64,000 nucleotides of DNA from Paracoccus wurundjeri (GCF_030678915.1 NZ_JAUUTZ010000009.1:1-64000); one strand, 5' to 3'. Shown: positions 1 through 9,201, counted from the stretch's first letter. Numbers and translations: made by a program. The notes: generated by a model not told the origin, from the letters alone.

Positions 1-95
1 CCCACCCGCCCCCCCCCCCCGCCGGCGCCCCGCCACCCGCCCCGGGGGGGGGGCGCCCCCCCCCGCGGCCGGGCCCCCCCCCCCCCCCACCCCCG
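1..95. other. C/G homopolymer-rich left edge
   Basis: Nearly every base here is C or G, in long runs of C and one run of G. No gene or defined motif can be read. The stretch merges into the first copy of the intergenic repeat at 91. Other copies of that repeat are preceded by a short G-run/C-run hairpin, so this may be a badly resolved hairpin at a contig end rather than true sequence. Confidence 0.6.
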
Positions 96-117
96 AGGTA
101 TTTGGACAAAGAAGAAG
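91..117 (+). repeat. Intergenic 3'-end repeat, copy 1
   Basis: This 27-base element starts CCCCGAGGTATTTGG and ends AAGAAGAAG. It is identical to the copies at 25132, 30139, 47940 and, reversed, 59567. Its right flank (about 130-160) also resembles the flank of copy 3, with a shared GGCGCGATATGCTTTG. It lies in the gap beyond the 3' end of the EamA gene. Any upstream plus-strand gene is outside the window. Confidence 0.85.
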
Positions 118-197
118 AGGGGGAGAAAGCGATCCGGGCGGGCGCGATATGCTTTGGATCTCTTATCTGCCCGGCATGTATCCGGCCCGGATCGTTT

Positions 198-1109
198 TCA
201 GTCCGGCCTCTTTCTTTCGCGGCAAGCTATTTGCGTCTTTGTTCCAGGTGCGGTTACCGGGCGATTATGCCTGCGGAAATTCAGTGCCACGCTGCACAGG
301 ATGATTGTGGCGCCCAGAAGCGATGGCAGCGACGGGATGACACCCCAGAGGATCCAGGTCACCGACAGCGACCAGACCAGCCCTGAATACCCGAAGGCAG
401 CCAGAAACGCGGCCGGGGCCATGCGATAGGCGATAGCCGCCATGCCGATCCCAAGGCTGGAAAACGCCGCTGCGCCCCCGAACAGCAGCAGGTCGGACAG
501 GTGGATTCCGCTCCAATGTCGAAGGGCGGTCGGGGTGATGAACAGCGCCGAGAACAATGCTCCGAAAAAGGCGATGGTCCACAGGTTGTCATTCGGCGGA
601 ATCCAGCGCGCATTGATGGCGTTCAGAGCATACATCAGGCTTGAGGCGACCACCAGCAGAGCCGACAGCCTGAAGGTCGCACCACCGGGATTGATCGCAA
701 TGACGACCCCCAGGAAACACAGGCTGACCGATAGCCACGAGGTCAGGCTGACCGGCTCTTTCAGCACGATGCTGGATATGGCGGTGATGAGGACGGGGGA
801 CAGGAACAGGATGACGGTGGCCTCGGCAACCGTAAGCTGTTCAAGTGAGGCGATATACAGATAGGCGGCCGTCAACCCGATCGCGCCCCGGATCGCATGG
901 AGGGGAAGATTGCGGGATCCGATGCCCAGGCGCCCAGCGGTGCGGGCATGCAGCAGATACAGGACCGGAAGCGCCACGAGGCTGCGGATAAGAATGATGC
1001 AAGAGACATCATAGCGGTCGATCAGAAGTTTGGTGACACTGTCATTGAGCACGTAGCAAAGACCGCTGAAACAGACCAGAATCGCCGCCAGCGTCCGCGA
1101 CGGAGTCAT
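198..1109 (-). CDS. EamA/DMT-family membrane permease
   Basis: This is a 303-residue, very hydrophobic protein with about ten membrane segments in two halves, the usual size and layout of EamA (drug/metabolite transporter) permeases. The first half holds a segment like AAYLYIASLEQLTVAEATVI, typical of the EamA repeat. Such proteins export or import amino acids, nucleotides or metabolites, but the substrate cannot be told here. I start at ATG 1109; an upstream in-frame TTG at 1127 is possible, but neither has a strong ribosome site. It stands alone, divergent from the flavoprotein gene at 1389. Confidence 0.85.
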   Translation of the reverse strand: MTPSRTLAAILVCFSGLCYVLNDSVTKLLIDRYDVSCIILIRSLVALPVLYLLHARTAGRLGIGSRNLPLHAIRGAIGLTAAYLYIASLEQLTVAEATVILFLSPVLITAISSIVLKEPVSLTSWLSVSLCFLGVVIAINPGGATFRLSALLVVASSLMYALNAINARWIPPNDNLWTIAFFGALFSALFITPTALRHWSGIHLSDLLLFGGAAAFSSLGIGMAAIAYRMAPAAFLAAFGYSGLVWSLSVTWILWGVIPSLPSLLGATIILCSVALNFRRHNRPVTAPGTKTQIACRERKRPD

Positions 1110-1289
1110 TGCCGGCCACCGGAGCAAAGGGGAGAAAGCCGGATCATATCGGGAATCACAAAGGTGATCCGAAAGCTTGTGTCGCCGGTGCGGATTCGGC
1201 GCAACGTTTCACCGGGAAATGTAATTTTCTGCATGACATTCGACCCGTCTTCCGTGTTTGTTACGAAAACAACCCTAAATATCCGTAGC

Positions 1290-1388
1290 TTATAGGTTAG
1301 TTGTACGTCCAGCAAAAAAATTATTTGACCAACGTCCAACATCACTCAATACTGCCGACAACAAACCAGAATCGACAAGGGGGACGGT
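1290..1388 (+). promoter_or_regulatory. AT-rich upstream region with imperfect inverted repeat
   Basis: The divergent gap between the EamA gene and the catabolic block is AT-rich around 1270-1350. It holds GTTGTACGT (1300-1308) and ACGTCCAAC (1332-1340), which are inverted with one mismatch. A purine-rich AAGGGGGA (1378-1385) precedes the TTG start at 1389. The region probably holds the promoter of the block and perhaps an operator for the TetR regulator at 9242. This is inference only. Confidence 0.3.
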
Positions 1389-2294
1389 TTGAGGACGCGA
1401 GTGACAGATCTTCTGGACATCAGTTATCCGATCATTCAGGGCGGGATGCAGTGGGTCGGCCGCGCCGAACTGGCCTCGGCGGTGTCGAATGCCGGCGGGC
1501 TGGGAATCCTGACGGCGCTGACGCAGCCGGACCCGGATGCGCTGCGGGCCGAGATCGCGCGTTGCCGCGCCATGACCGATAAGCCCTTTGGCGTGAATCT
1601 GACCATTCTGCCCACGACCTCGCCTCCGCCCTACAAAGACTATCTGGATGCGGCGCTGGATTCAGGGATCAGGGTGATCGAGACGGCCGGACGCAGTCCA
1701 AGGGAGTTCATCGCCAGGATCAAGGATGCCGGCGGGGTGATCGTTCACAAGTGCACCGCCGTCCGTCATGCAGTATCGGCCGAGCGCGCCGGGGTCGACG
1801 CGATCTCTATCGATGGTTTCGAAGCTGCGGGGCATCCGGGTGAAGACGATATCGGCGGGTTGATCCTGTTCGCGGCGGCGCTGATGCTGGGGGCCGAGGG
1901 AATCAATATGGGCACCCGGTTCTGCGCCACGCAGGAGGCGCCGATCCATGACAATATCAAACAGGCCATGGTCGATGCCAGCGAGCGCGACACCAACCTG
2001 ATTTTCCGCCCGTTCCGCAATACCGGCCGGGTGCTGAAAAACGGAGTCTCGGATGAGGTTATCCGGATCGAGCGCCGTCCCGGGGGCGCGGAGTTCGAGG
2101 ATGTGCGGCCTCTGGTTTCGGGCGCGCGAGGAAAGGCGGCTTTGACCAGTGGCAAGATCGATGACGGCCTTGTCTGGGCCAGTCAGGTAATGGGGCTGAT
2201 CGAGGATATCCCCAGTTGCCAGGAACTGATCGACCGGATCGTCAGAGATTGCCGAAAGGCGATTGATATCGGTCAGGCGGCCTTTTCGGGTTGA
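1389..2294 (+). CDS. Nitronate monooxygenase/NPD-family flavoprotein, probable internal deletion
   Basis: This 301-residue protein belongs to the 2-nitropropane dioxygenase/nitronate monooxygenase TIM-barrel family (FMN). It has the N-terminal PIIQGGMQWVG and AGGLGIL motifs, the catalytic-His region AAGHPGEDD, and the late GINMGTRF phosphate-site motif. Between LILFAAA and LMLGAEG the segment that normally carries the ASGGI FMN-phosphate loop (about 22-25 residues) is missing, while the frame is kept. The start is TTG, chosen because MRTRVTDLLDISYP matches family N-termini and AAGGGGGA precedes it. It leads the import/beta-oxidation block, where related proteins often act beside acyl-CoA enzymes. 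Activity is doubtful if the deletion is real. Confidence 0.8.
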   Translation: MRTRVTDLLDISYPIIQGGMQWVGRAELASAVSNAGGLGILTALTQPDPDALRAEIARCRAMTDKPFGVNLTILPTTSPPPYKDYLDAALDSGIRVIETAGRSPREFIARIKDAGGVIVHKCTAVRHAVSAERAGVDAISIDGFEAAGHPGEDDIGGLILFAAALMLGAEGINMGTRFCATQEAPIHDNIKQAMVDASERDTNLIFRPFRNTGRVLKNGVSDEVIRIERRPGGAEFEDVRPLVSGARGKAALTSGKIDDGLVWASQVMGLIEDIPSCQELIDRIVRDCRKAIDIGQAAFSG

Positions 2295-2406
2295 TCACCG
2301 GATGCGGGGAACGGCATCGCGCAGGAAGGTGAATTTCCGGCGGCAAAAGACACGCCTACCAATCACCAGCACGGCACGGGGAGGTGCCGCAAAAAGGGAG
2401 GAATTC

Positions 2407-3438
2407 ATGAACAGGAAATATATTCTTGCTACGTCGGTTGCACTTGTCGCCGGTATGGCGGCAGCCGAGGAAACGGTCAGCTATGCGTCCTATGGCGGCG
2501 CCTATCAGGAGGGCGTTCGCAAGGCCATCCTGGACCATTTGCCCGAAGATCATGGCATGACCGTTGTCGATTACGTGCTGGCGGGCGGCATCCGCGATAT
2601 CCGCAGCAAGGTCCGCGCCAATGCCGTCGATATCGATGTGGCCGAGCTTTATGGCGGGCTTTGCGATCTGGCGGCGAAAGAGGGGCTGATCGAGGAGCTC
2701 GATTATTCCCAGATCCCGAATGCCAGCGGTATCCCCGAGCATTTGCGGAATACGCATTGGGTCGGGTTCACCGCCTATAGCACGGTTCTGGCGTATAATA
2801 CCGATGTTTACGGGGATAATCCGCCAAAGAACTGGGCCGATTTCTTCGATACCGAGAATTTCCCCGGACTCCGCGCCATTTCGGCCCAGTCACCGGCTAC
2901 CAATATGGAAATCGCATTGATGGCGGATGGGGTGGATAAAGCCGATGTCTATCCTGTCGATATGGATCGTGCGATGGGGAAATGGCAGGAATTGCTGCCG
3001 GATATCGCGGTCATGTGGTCGTCGGGTGCGCAAGCCACGCAGCTTGCGACATCGGAAGAGGTCGACATGATCGCAATCTGGGCCGCGCGGATTGACGCAG
3101 CCATCGATGAGGGCGCGCCCTATGCCTATACGCTTCAGGATGCGGTCATGGATGTCGAATGCCTGGTGGTGCCCAAGAATTCGCCCAATCCCGAAGGCGC
3201 GATGAAACTGATCAATCATTTGCTTGATCCGGAATATCAGGCGCGTTTGCCGGAATTCATTCCCTATGGCCCGATGAACCAGGATGCCTTCGAACAGGGA
3301 CTGGTCTCGCCCGAGGACGCTGCGAATATCGTGACCAGCAGTGAAAATCTGGAAAAACAGCTGATCACGGATATGCCGTGGTGGGCCGATCATCAGACGG
3401 AAGCCCAGACCAAATGGGATTCCATAATGCTGCAATGA
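2407..3438 (+). CDS. ABC transporter substrate-binding protein, PotD/family 1 type
   Basis: This is a 343-residue periplasmic binding protein with a clear signal peptide (residues 1 to about 21, ending GMAAAEE). The mature part begins VSYASYGGAYQEG, as in polyamine-type family 1 binding proteins. GGAGG six bases before ATG 2407 fixes the start. It is followed by an ATPase and two permeases, a full Pot-type importer. The ligand is unknown. The linked acyl-CoA genes suggest an organic acid or amine degraded through CoA thioesters, not necessarily a polyamine. Confidence 0.9.
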   Translation: MNRKYILATSVALVAGMAAAEETVSYASYGGAYQEGVRKAILDHLPEDHGMTVVDYVLAGGIRDIRSKVRANAVDIDVAELYGGLCDLAAKEGLIEELDYSQIPNASGIPEHLRNTHWVGFTAYSTVLAYNTDVYGDNPPKNWADFFDTENFPGLRAISAQSPATNMEIALMADGVDKADVYPVDMDRAMGKWQELLPDIAVMWSSGAQATQLATSEEVDMIAIWAARIDAAIDEGAPYAYTLQDAVMDVECLVVPKNSPNPEGAMKLINHLLDPEYQARLPEFIPYGPMNQDAFEQGLVSPEDAANIVTSSENLEKQLITDMPWWADHQTEAQTKWDSIMLQ

Positions 3439-3549
3439 GCTTCTGGCCGGATGGCGCGGGACCGCTGCGGCATCCAAAGGATCTTCGTGCGAAATCCAGT
3501 GTCGGGCTGACATGGCCGGGCGATCTGATTGCTGAAAGATGGGGCAAGG

Positions 3550-4644
3550 ATGACGAATTCTTCGACAACGGCATTGCCGGTATCGATCCAGTCATTGTCA
3601 AAACATTACGGGGCGGTCCGTGCCGTCGACTCGGTGTCTTTCGATATCGATGCGGGTGAATTCCTGACGCTGCTTGGACCCTCGGGCTCGGGGAAAACCA
3701 CGCTGCTGATGATGATCGCCGGTTTTACCCGCCCGAATGCGGGTTCGATCCGTATCGACGGGCAGGAGATCGTTCACCTGCCGCCGCATAAGCGCAATAT
3801 CGGAATGGTTTTTCAGAATTACGCGCTGTTCCCGCATATGACGGTCGGCGAAAATGTGGCCTATCCGCTGCGCCTGCGCAAAATCCCCCGTACCGAGATC
3901 GAGGACCGGGTGAACAGGGTTCTGGATCTGGTGCGGCTGGCCGGATATGGCGCGCGCCGGATTACGGAACTGTCGGGCGGGCAAAGACAGCGTATCGCCC
4001 TTGCCCGCGCCATCGTGTTCGAACCGCGTATCCTGCTGATGGATGAACCGCTTTCGGCGTTGGACAAGCAGTTGCGCGAAACCATGCAGATCGAGATCCG
4101 CAAGCTGCATGATCGTCTGCGAATGACCACGATTTCGGTGACGCATGATCAACGCGAGGCTCTGACCATGTCGGACCGGATCGCGGTGTTCTCGAAGGGC
4201 CGGCTTGAACAGGTGGCGAGTCCGGTCGAGTTGTATGAACGCCCCGAAAGCCGGTTTATCGCCGAGTTCATCGGTGAATCCAGCTTCCTGCCGCTGCAGC
4301 GCGACGCGCGCGGGATGCATTTCGGTGATCAGCAGATCAATCTGGCGCAGGATGCCGGTGGCGTCGATGGCGACAGCTTGCTGATGCTTCGGCCCGAGCG
4401 TCTGCGGATCGTGTCGCAGGGCGATGTGACCAATATGGATGACAACCTGTTCGACGGTCAGGTGGTCACGGCCGCGTTCCAGGGAGAATCCCTTCTTTAC
4501 GAGGTGATGCTGAGTGGCGGGCAGAAAGTGTTTGTCCGCGCCGCCAACCGGTCGGAAAACCTGCGTGCCATGCCGCAGGCGGGTGAAAAGGTGACGCTGC
4601 GGCTTGGCCGGGCGGATACCAGAATTGTCCGGGCGGGGGGCTGA
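3550..4644 (+). CDS. ABC transporter ATPase, PotA-type
   Basis: This 364-residue ATPase energises the Pot-type importer. It shows Walker A GPSGSGKTT, the Q-loop in FQNYALFPHM, the signature LSGGQRQR, Walker B ILLMDEPLSALD, the switch His in SVTHDQ, and a C-terminal TOBE-like domain (from about residue 280). ATG 3550 with GGGGCAAGG just upstream is preferred over an in-frame TTG at 3529. It is followed directly by the permease genes, with 2 bases between stop and next start. Confidence 0.93.
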   Translation: MTNSSTTALPVSIQSLSKHYGAVRAVDSVSFDIDAGEFLTLLGPSGSGKTTLLMMIAGFTRPNAGSIRIDGQEIVHLPPHKRNIGMVFQNYALFPHMTVGENVAYPLRLRKIPRTEIEDRVNRVLDLVRLAGYGARRITELSGGQRQRIALARAIVFEPRILLMDEPLSALDKQLRETMQIEIRKLHDRLRMTTISVTHDQREALTMSDRIAVFSKGRLEQVASPVELYERPESRFIAEFIGESSFLPLQRDARGMHFGDQQINLAQDAGGVDGDSLLMLRPERLRIVSQGDVTNMDDNLFDGQVVTAAFQGESLLYEVMLSGGQKVFVRAANRSENLRAMPQAGEKVTLRLGRADTRIVRAGG

Positions 4645-4646
4645 CG

Positions 4647-5562
4647 ATGGAACCTGCCGCTCTGGCCGAAACCGCAATTCCGCAGACGCAGCTGGACAAG
4701 AACCGCCATACGCTGAACCGTGAACGGCGGCACGAAAACTGGTCCATGCTTCGCCTGACCATTCCCGCCTTGCTGATCGTGGGCGTGCTGATGGTTGCCC
4801 CGCTGCTATGGCTGCTGTCGATGTCCTTCGTCGATATCGAGGGGAATTACGGTCTGGGAAATTACCGGCTGTTCTTTTCCGAGCCGGTCTATGTCGAGAT
4901 ATTCCTGAACACGTTCAAGATCGCCCTGATGGTGACCGTGATCAGCGTGCTGATGGGCTATCCGGTGGCCTATCTGATGTCGATCCTGTCGGCGAAATGG
5001 GCGGGTCTGATGATGCTGGCGGTGTTGGTCGTTCTGGACCTCGGGACTGGTTCGCACTTTTTCATGGCTGATCATTCTGCAAAGAAAGGGCCTGATCAAC
5101 GAGACGCTGTCATGGCTGAACCTGATCGAGCGGCCATTGACGCTGGTGCATAACATGACCGGCACGGTGATCGGCATGGTGCATATCATGATCCCGTTCC
5201 TGATCCTGCCGCTTTACGCCTCGATGAAGGCGATAGACGGAAATCTGATGCGTGCCGCCGCGAATGTCGGGTCATCGCCGACTCATGCGTTCTTCCGCAT
5301 CTTCCTGCCGCTGTCGATGCCGGGACTGGTTGCCGGAACGATCATGATCTTCGTGATGAGCCTGGGCTTCTACATCACGCCCGCATTGCTGGGTGGCGGC
5401 AGGGTCAAGATGATCGCCCAGCGCATCGAGGAATCGCTTGCGCTTTATCCGACCTGGGGTCCGGCGGCGGCGCTTGCCGTTCTTCTTCTGCTCATGACGG
5501 CGCTGTGCCTGTGGATCAGCCTGATCCTCGTGCGCAGACTGTCTCCGGAACGGGTGAGGTAA
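4647..5562 (+). pseudogene. ABC permease, PotB-type, frameshifted
   Basis: This is the first inner-membrane permease of the Pot-type importer, broken by a frameshift. Frame one (from ATG 4647) gives the N-terminal membrane part up to LAVLV. Homology then continues from 5032 in the next frame as FWTSGLVRTFSWLIILQRKG and runs through the EAA-loop region (MRAAANVGSS) to the stop at 5562. Two bases, probably CC of a Pro codon in LVPFWTS, appear lost at about 5031; an extra base is equivalent. The joined protein would be about 305 residues, normal for the family. Either a real null mutation or a sequencing error; the flanking transporter genes are intact. Confidence 0.85.
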
Positions 5563-5565
5563 ACG

Positions 5566-6384
5566 ATGGAATCTCATGTTTCTCACCGGGAGCGCCTGTG
5601 GCTTTACAGCCTCGTCGGTCTGGTCCTGTTCTTTCTGGTCGCGCCTGCGATCATCGTTATTCCGGTGTCCTTCAGTTCGACCATGGCGATGTCGTTTCCG
5701 CCTTCGGGCTGGTCGCTGCGCTGGTATGAATCCTTCTTTCAGCAAGAGAAATGGATCGGGGCCTTGTGGGTATCGCTGCGCGTCGCCTTCGGGACGATGA
5801 TTCTGACGACGATCGTAGGTGTCGCGGCCTCTTACGCATTGAATCAGGGCCGCTTCGGCTTAAGGAACCTGATCCGCACCACGCTTGTCGCGCCCCTTGC
5901 GGTGCCGGCCATTCTGATCGCGGTGGGGGTGTTCTTCATCTACGCGGCGCTCGGGAACATGCTGAACACGATCTGGGGCCTGATCCTGGGCCATTCCGTG
6001 GTGGCGATGCCTTTCGTCATCCTGACCATGACCGCCGGGTTCAACAGCTATGACGCCAGCCAGGAGATGGTCGCCCGCAGTCTGGGCGCAAATCGGCTGA
6101 AAGCCTTTCTGACGGTGACGTTGCCGCAACTGAAATTCTCGGTTGCGACCTCGATGTTGCTGTCCTTCCTCATTTCGTTCGACGAGTTGATCATCTCGTT
6201 GATGGTGTCGTCGGGGCCGATGTCCACCTTGCCGCGTGTGACCTTTGCGACGCTGCGGGATGATGTCGATCCGACGCTGGCGGCAGCGTCATCGCTGATG
6301 CTGGTCGTGACATCCCTGCCGCCGCTGATCCTGCATCTGCTGAGCATGCGTGCCGCCCGGAAGGAGGGTCGCGATGCTGGATGA
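5566..6384 (+). CDS. ABC transporter permease, PotC-type
   Basis: This 272-residue second permease of the Pot-type importer has about six membrane segments. The cytoplasmic EAA loop appears as EMVARSLGANRLKAFLTVTLPQL (residues about 163-185). GGGTGAGG stands just before ATG 5566. The C-terminal end overlaps the start of the next gene by 11 bases, so the operon continues into the crotonase genes, linking import to CoA chemistry. Confidence 0.92.
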   Translation: MESHVSHRERLWLYSLVGLVLFFLVAPAIIVIPVSFSSTMAMSFPPSGWSLRWYESFFQQEKWIGALWVSLRVAFGTMILTTIVGVAASYALNQGRFGLRNLIRTTLVAPLAVPAILIAVGVFFIYAALGNMLNTIWGLILGHSVVAMPFVILTMTAGFNSYDASQEMVARSLGANRLKAFLTVTLPQLKFSVATSMLLSFLISFDELIISLMVSSGPMSTLPRVTFATLRDDVDPTLAAASSLMLVVTSLPPLILHLLSMRAARKEGRDAG

Positions 6385-7195
6385 TCTGAATCGCGAGCTG
6401 GCGGGTTATGTCCTGCTGATCCGCAAGGGCGTGGTGCTGGAGATCCGCATGGTCAAGCCTCCGGTCAACGCGATCTGCCGCCGGCTTGGCCGCGCTCTGG
6501 AACGGGCGGCTTTGTATCTTCAGGCCGATCCCGAATTGCGGATCGGTATCCTGTCCAGCGGTTCGGATCGGGCATTCTCTGCGGGTATGGATTTCAACGA
6601 GGGAACCGACCCTGCCGGAGCCGAGGCAAAGCAGGGCGCGGTCGAAGGCGGGTTTGGCGGTATCACCACGCTGTGGTCCCTGAAGAAACCGCTGATCGCG
6701 GCGATCAACGGCCCTGCGGTGGGGGGTGGTCTGGAACTCGCATTGGCCTGCGACCTGCTGGTGATGGCCAATGAGGCGTTCCTGCAATTGCCCGAACTCG
6801 AGCGCGGGTTGCTGCCCGATGGCGGCGGGCTTCAACGGCTGCCCCGGCGTATCCCCTATCATGTCGCCACCGCGATGATCTGGACCGGCGAGCCGATGAG
6901 CGCATCCGACGCGCATCGCTGGGGGCTGGTCTGGCGCGTGAGCGACCGGGCGGGCCTGATGCCGCTTGCCTGGGAACTCGCCGAAAGGATCGGGCGCTCT
7001 GCCCCGTTGGCGCAGCAGGCCCTGAAGGAAACGCTGCGCGCCGTCGATGCCCTGCCGGATCGCGAGGCGATGGCCCTGCGTGCCGATGGCCGCGAAGGCC
7101 TGACGAATTACGCCGCGATGCTGCGATCCGAGGACATGATCGAGGGCCAGCGCGCCTTTCTGGAAAAACGCATGCCGCGATGGCGCGGCTGCTGA
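6374..7195 (+). CDS. Enoyl-CoA hydratase/isomerase (crotonase), Glu-Glu type
   Basis: This 273-residue crotonase has the oxyanion-hole region AFSAGMDF and NGPAVGGGLELALACD. Both catalytic glutamates of classical enoyl-CoA hydratases are present: the Glu of GLELA and the Glu 20 residues later in LPELERG. GGLQRLPRRI follows. It likely hydrates a 2-enoyl-CoA made by the acyl-CoA dehydrogenase at 8044. AAGGAGGG at 6361 before ATG 6374 selects this start, inside the 3' end of the permease gene. Confidence 0.9.
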   Translation: MLDDLNRELAGYVLLIRKGVVLEIRMVKPPVNAICRRLGRALERAALYLQADPELRIGILSSGSDRAFSAGMDFNEGTDPAGAEAKQGAVEGGFGGITTLWSLKKPLIAAINGPAVGGGLELALACDLLVMANEAFLQLPELERGLLPDGGGLQRLPRRIPYHVATAMIWTGEPMSASDAHRWGLVWRVSDRAGLMPLAWELAERIGRSAPLAQQALKETLRAVDALPDREAMALRADGREGLTNYAAMLRSEDMIEGQRAFLEKRMPRWRGC

Positions 7196-7253
7196 CAAAG
7201 AAACGTCAACCAAAGCCAGCCCGATCTGCGGGAAGAGCGGAAATGAGGGGAAA

Positions 7254-8033
7254 ATGTATAAATTTCTTGAAATTGAACGGCATGATGCTGTTGGGGTCAT
7301 CGCGCTTAACCGTCCGCAGGCCCGCAATGCGCTGGGAATGGGGATCACGATCGAATTGCGTCGTGCCCTGCGCGAGGCGGCCGCCGACACGACCATGCGG
7401 GCACTGATCCTGACCGGGCGCGGCGGTGCCTTTTCCGCCGGGGCGGATGTCAAGGAATGGGCTTCGGAAGAAAATCCCTGGCCCGATATGAACTGGGTCG
7501 AGGAATCGCTGCGTCTGGTTCAGCAGGTGCATGATATGCCCAAGCCGGTGATCGCGATGATCGATGGCGCGGCGGTCGGGGCGGGGCTGGACATGGCTTT
7601 GGCCTGCGACTTCCGCTATGCCTCGGCCAGGGCCAAATTCATCTGTTCCTATACCAATGTCGGCTTCAATCCCGATTGCGGCGGAACCTGGCTGATGCCG
7701 CGGATCATCGGGTTAGAGGCCGCCAAGCGTTTTGCCTATACCGGTGAATTATGGACGGCAGAGATTGCCTTGAAGAACCGTCTTGTCAGCCATGTCAGCG
7801 ATCCGGACGCGCTGTGGGATGACACGCTGGCCTTTGCGCAACTGCTTGCCTCCGGACCGACCGTGGCGATTGCCCAGGCTAAGAAACTGATGAACACGGC
7901 GCATCTTCGCAGCCTTTCGGATCAACAGCTGGAAGAGGCGGCGGCAGGCAAGATCTGCGGACAGACACAGGATCACAAGGAAGGCTTGGCGGCCGCCAAT
8001 GAGCGCCGCGCCCCGCGCTTTACCGGCGCGTAA
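7254..8033 (+). CDS. Crotonase-family protein, PaaG-like isomerase/hydratase
   Basis: This 259-residue crotonase has FSAGADVKEW and DGAAVGAGLDMALACD. The first hydratase glutamate is Asp (GLDMA) and the second position is Tyr, so classical hydration is unlikely. The motif GFNPDCGGTWLMPRIIG matches the PaaG/epoxide-isomerase-like branch, where the Asp of PD.GG is catalytic. It probably isomerises an enoyl-CoA in this pathway. GAGGGGAAA precedes ATG 7254. The gap to the acyl-CoA dehydrogenase is 10 bases. Confidence 0.85.
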   Translation: MYKFLEIERHDAVGVIALNRPQARNALGMGITIELRRALREAAADTTMRALILTGRGGAFSAGADVKEWASEENPWPDMNWVEESLRLVQQVHDMPKPVIAMIDGAAVGAGLDMALACDFRYASARAKFICSYTNVGFNPDCGGTWLMPRIIGLEAAKRFAYTGELWTAEIALKNRLVSHVSDPDALWDDTLAFAQLLASGPTVAIAQAKKLMNTAHLRSLSDQQLEEAAAGKICGQTQDHKEGLAAANERRAPRFTGA

Positions 8034-8043
8034 GGAGAAAAAT

Positions 8044-9201
8044 ATGGATTTCGCACTTAGTTTCGAACAACAGACCCTGATCGACTCGCTGGAAGAATTT
8101 TGCAGGCGCGAGCTGTATCCTCATGAAGATCTGGTCGAGGAATTGCGCCATGTCCCCGAAGAACTTCAGCAGGAAATCCGGCGCAAATCGGAAGAGGCCG
8201 GGTTTGCCGGAATGAACCTGCCTGAAGAATGGGGCGGGCCGGGGCTGGACCGGCAGACCAAGATGCAGGCCGAGCGGGTGCTTGGCAAGTCCAGCGCCGC
8301 CTTGACCATGTGCATGAATCGCGGGGTGACCGGCATTCTGTTCAAATGCCGGGGCGAGCAGATCGAGGAATATCTGAAGCCCTGTATTCGCGGCGAACGC
8401 AAGGATGCCTTTGCCCTGACCGAACCGGGGGCCGGTTCCGATGCGCGGGGCATCACCACCAAGGCGGTGCGCGATGGCGATCACTGGGTTGTCAACGGCG
8501 TCAAGCAGTTCATTTCTCATGCGGATATCGCCGATTTCATCATCCTCACGGCGGTGACCGGCATTGACGATACGCCCCAGGGGCCGCGCAAGCGCTTCAC
8601 CTCGTTCCTGATGGACAAGGATCTGCCCGGCGTGCGGGTAGAGCCGATGAAATCCATCGTGACACGCGGATATAACCCGACCATGATCTATCTGGATAAT
8701 GTCAGGCTTCATGACAGCAAGATTCTGGGCGAAGAGGGCAAGGGTTTCGATATGGCCAATGAATGGCTGTATGATGGCCGGGTTGCACTGTCTGCGCATT
8801 GTGTCGGCCGCGCGGAGCGCATTTTCGACATGAGCAAGGAATGGGCCGGAACCCGCAAGGCATTCGGAAAAACGATCGGTGAATTCCAGGGCGTTGGCTT
8901 CAAGATCGCCAATATGGCCGTTGATATCAAACTGGGCGATCTTATGGTCAAGGAAGCCGCCTGGAAAATAGATAATGATCAGATGAACCGGACCGAAGCG
9001 TCGATGGTAAACTATTACTGCTCGGAAATGGTGTTCCGGGTCGCGGATGATGCGATCCAGATTTTCGGGGGCATGGGCGTGATGGAAGAACTTCCAATCC
9101 AGCGCTTCTGGCGCGACGCCCGGATCGAACGCATCTGGGAAGGCACATCAGAGGTTCATCAGGACATAATTGCGAAAGATCTGTTACGACCTTACAGGTA
9201 A
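8044..9201 (+). CDS. Acyl-CoA dehydrogenase
   Basis: This 385-residue FAD enzyme makes a 2,3-double bond in an acyl-CoA. Visible motifs are FALTEPGAGSDA (FAD/substrate loop), the middle beta domain, RKAFGKTIGEFQGV, GGMGVMEELPIQRFWRDARI and the catalytic glutamate in RIWEGTSEV (residue about 366). AAGGAGAAAAAT precedes ATG 8044. It sits between the crotonases and a TetR regulator, and its electrons would pass to ETF, which is not encoded here. The acyl chain it uses cannot be told. Confidence 0.93.
   Translation: MDFALSFEQQTLIDSLEEFCRRELYPHEDLVEELRHVPEELQQEIRRKSEEAGFAGMNLPEEWGGPGLDRQTKMQAERVLGKSSAALTMCMNRGVTGILFKCRGEQIEEYLKPCIRGERKDAFALTEPGAGSDARGITTKAVRDGDHWVVNGVKQFISHADIADFIILTAVTGIDDTPQGPRKRFTSFLMDKDLPGVRVEPMKSIVTRGYNPTMIYLDNVRLHDSKILGEEGKGFDMANEWLYDGRVALSAHCVGRAERIFDMSKEWAGTRKAFGKTIGEFQGVGFKIANMAVDIKLGDLMVKEAAWKIDNDQMNRTEASMVNYYCSEMVFRVADDAIQIFGGMGVMEELPIQRFWRDARIERIWEGTSEVHQDIIAKDLLRPYR

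Noticed and set aside
5025..5040. Programmed ribosomal frameshift in the permease gene
   Set aside because: No slippery heptamer or downstream structure is seen, and this permease family is not known to use frameshifting.
6191..7453. Minus-strand open frame of 420 codons opposite the crotonase genes
   Set aside because: Opposes three supported genes and has no domain.
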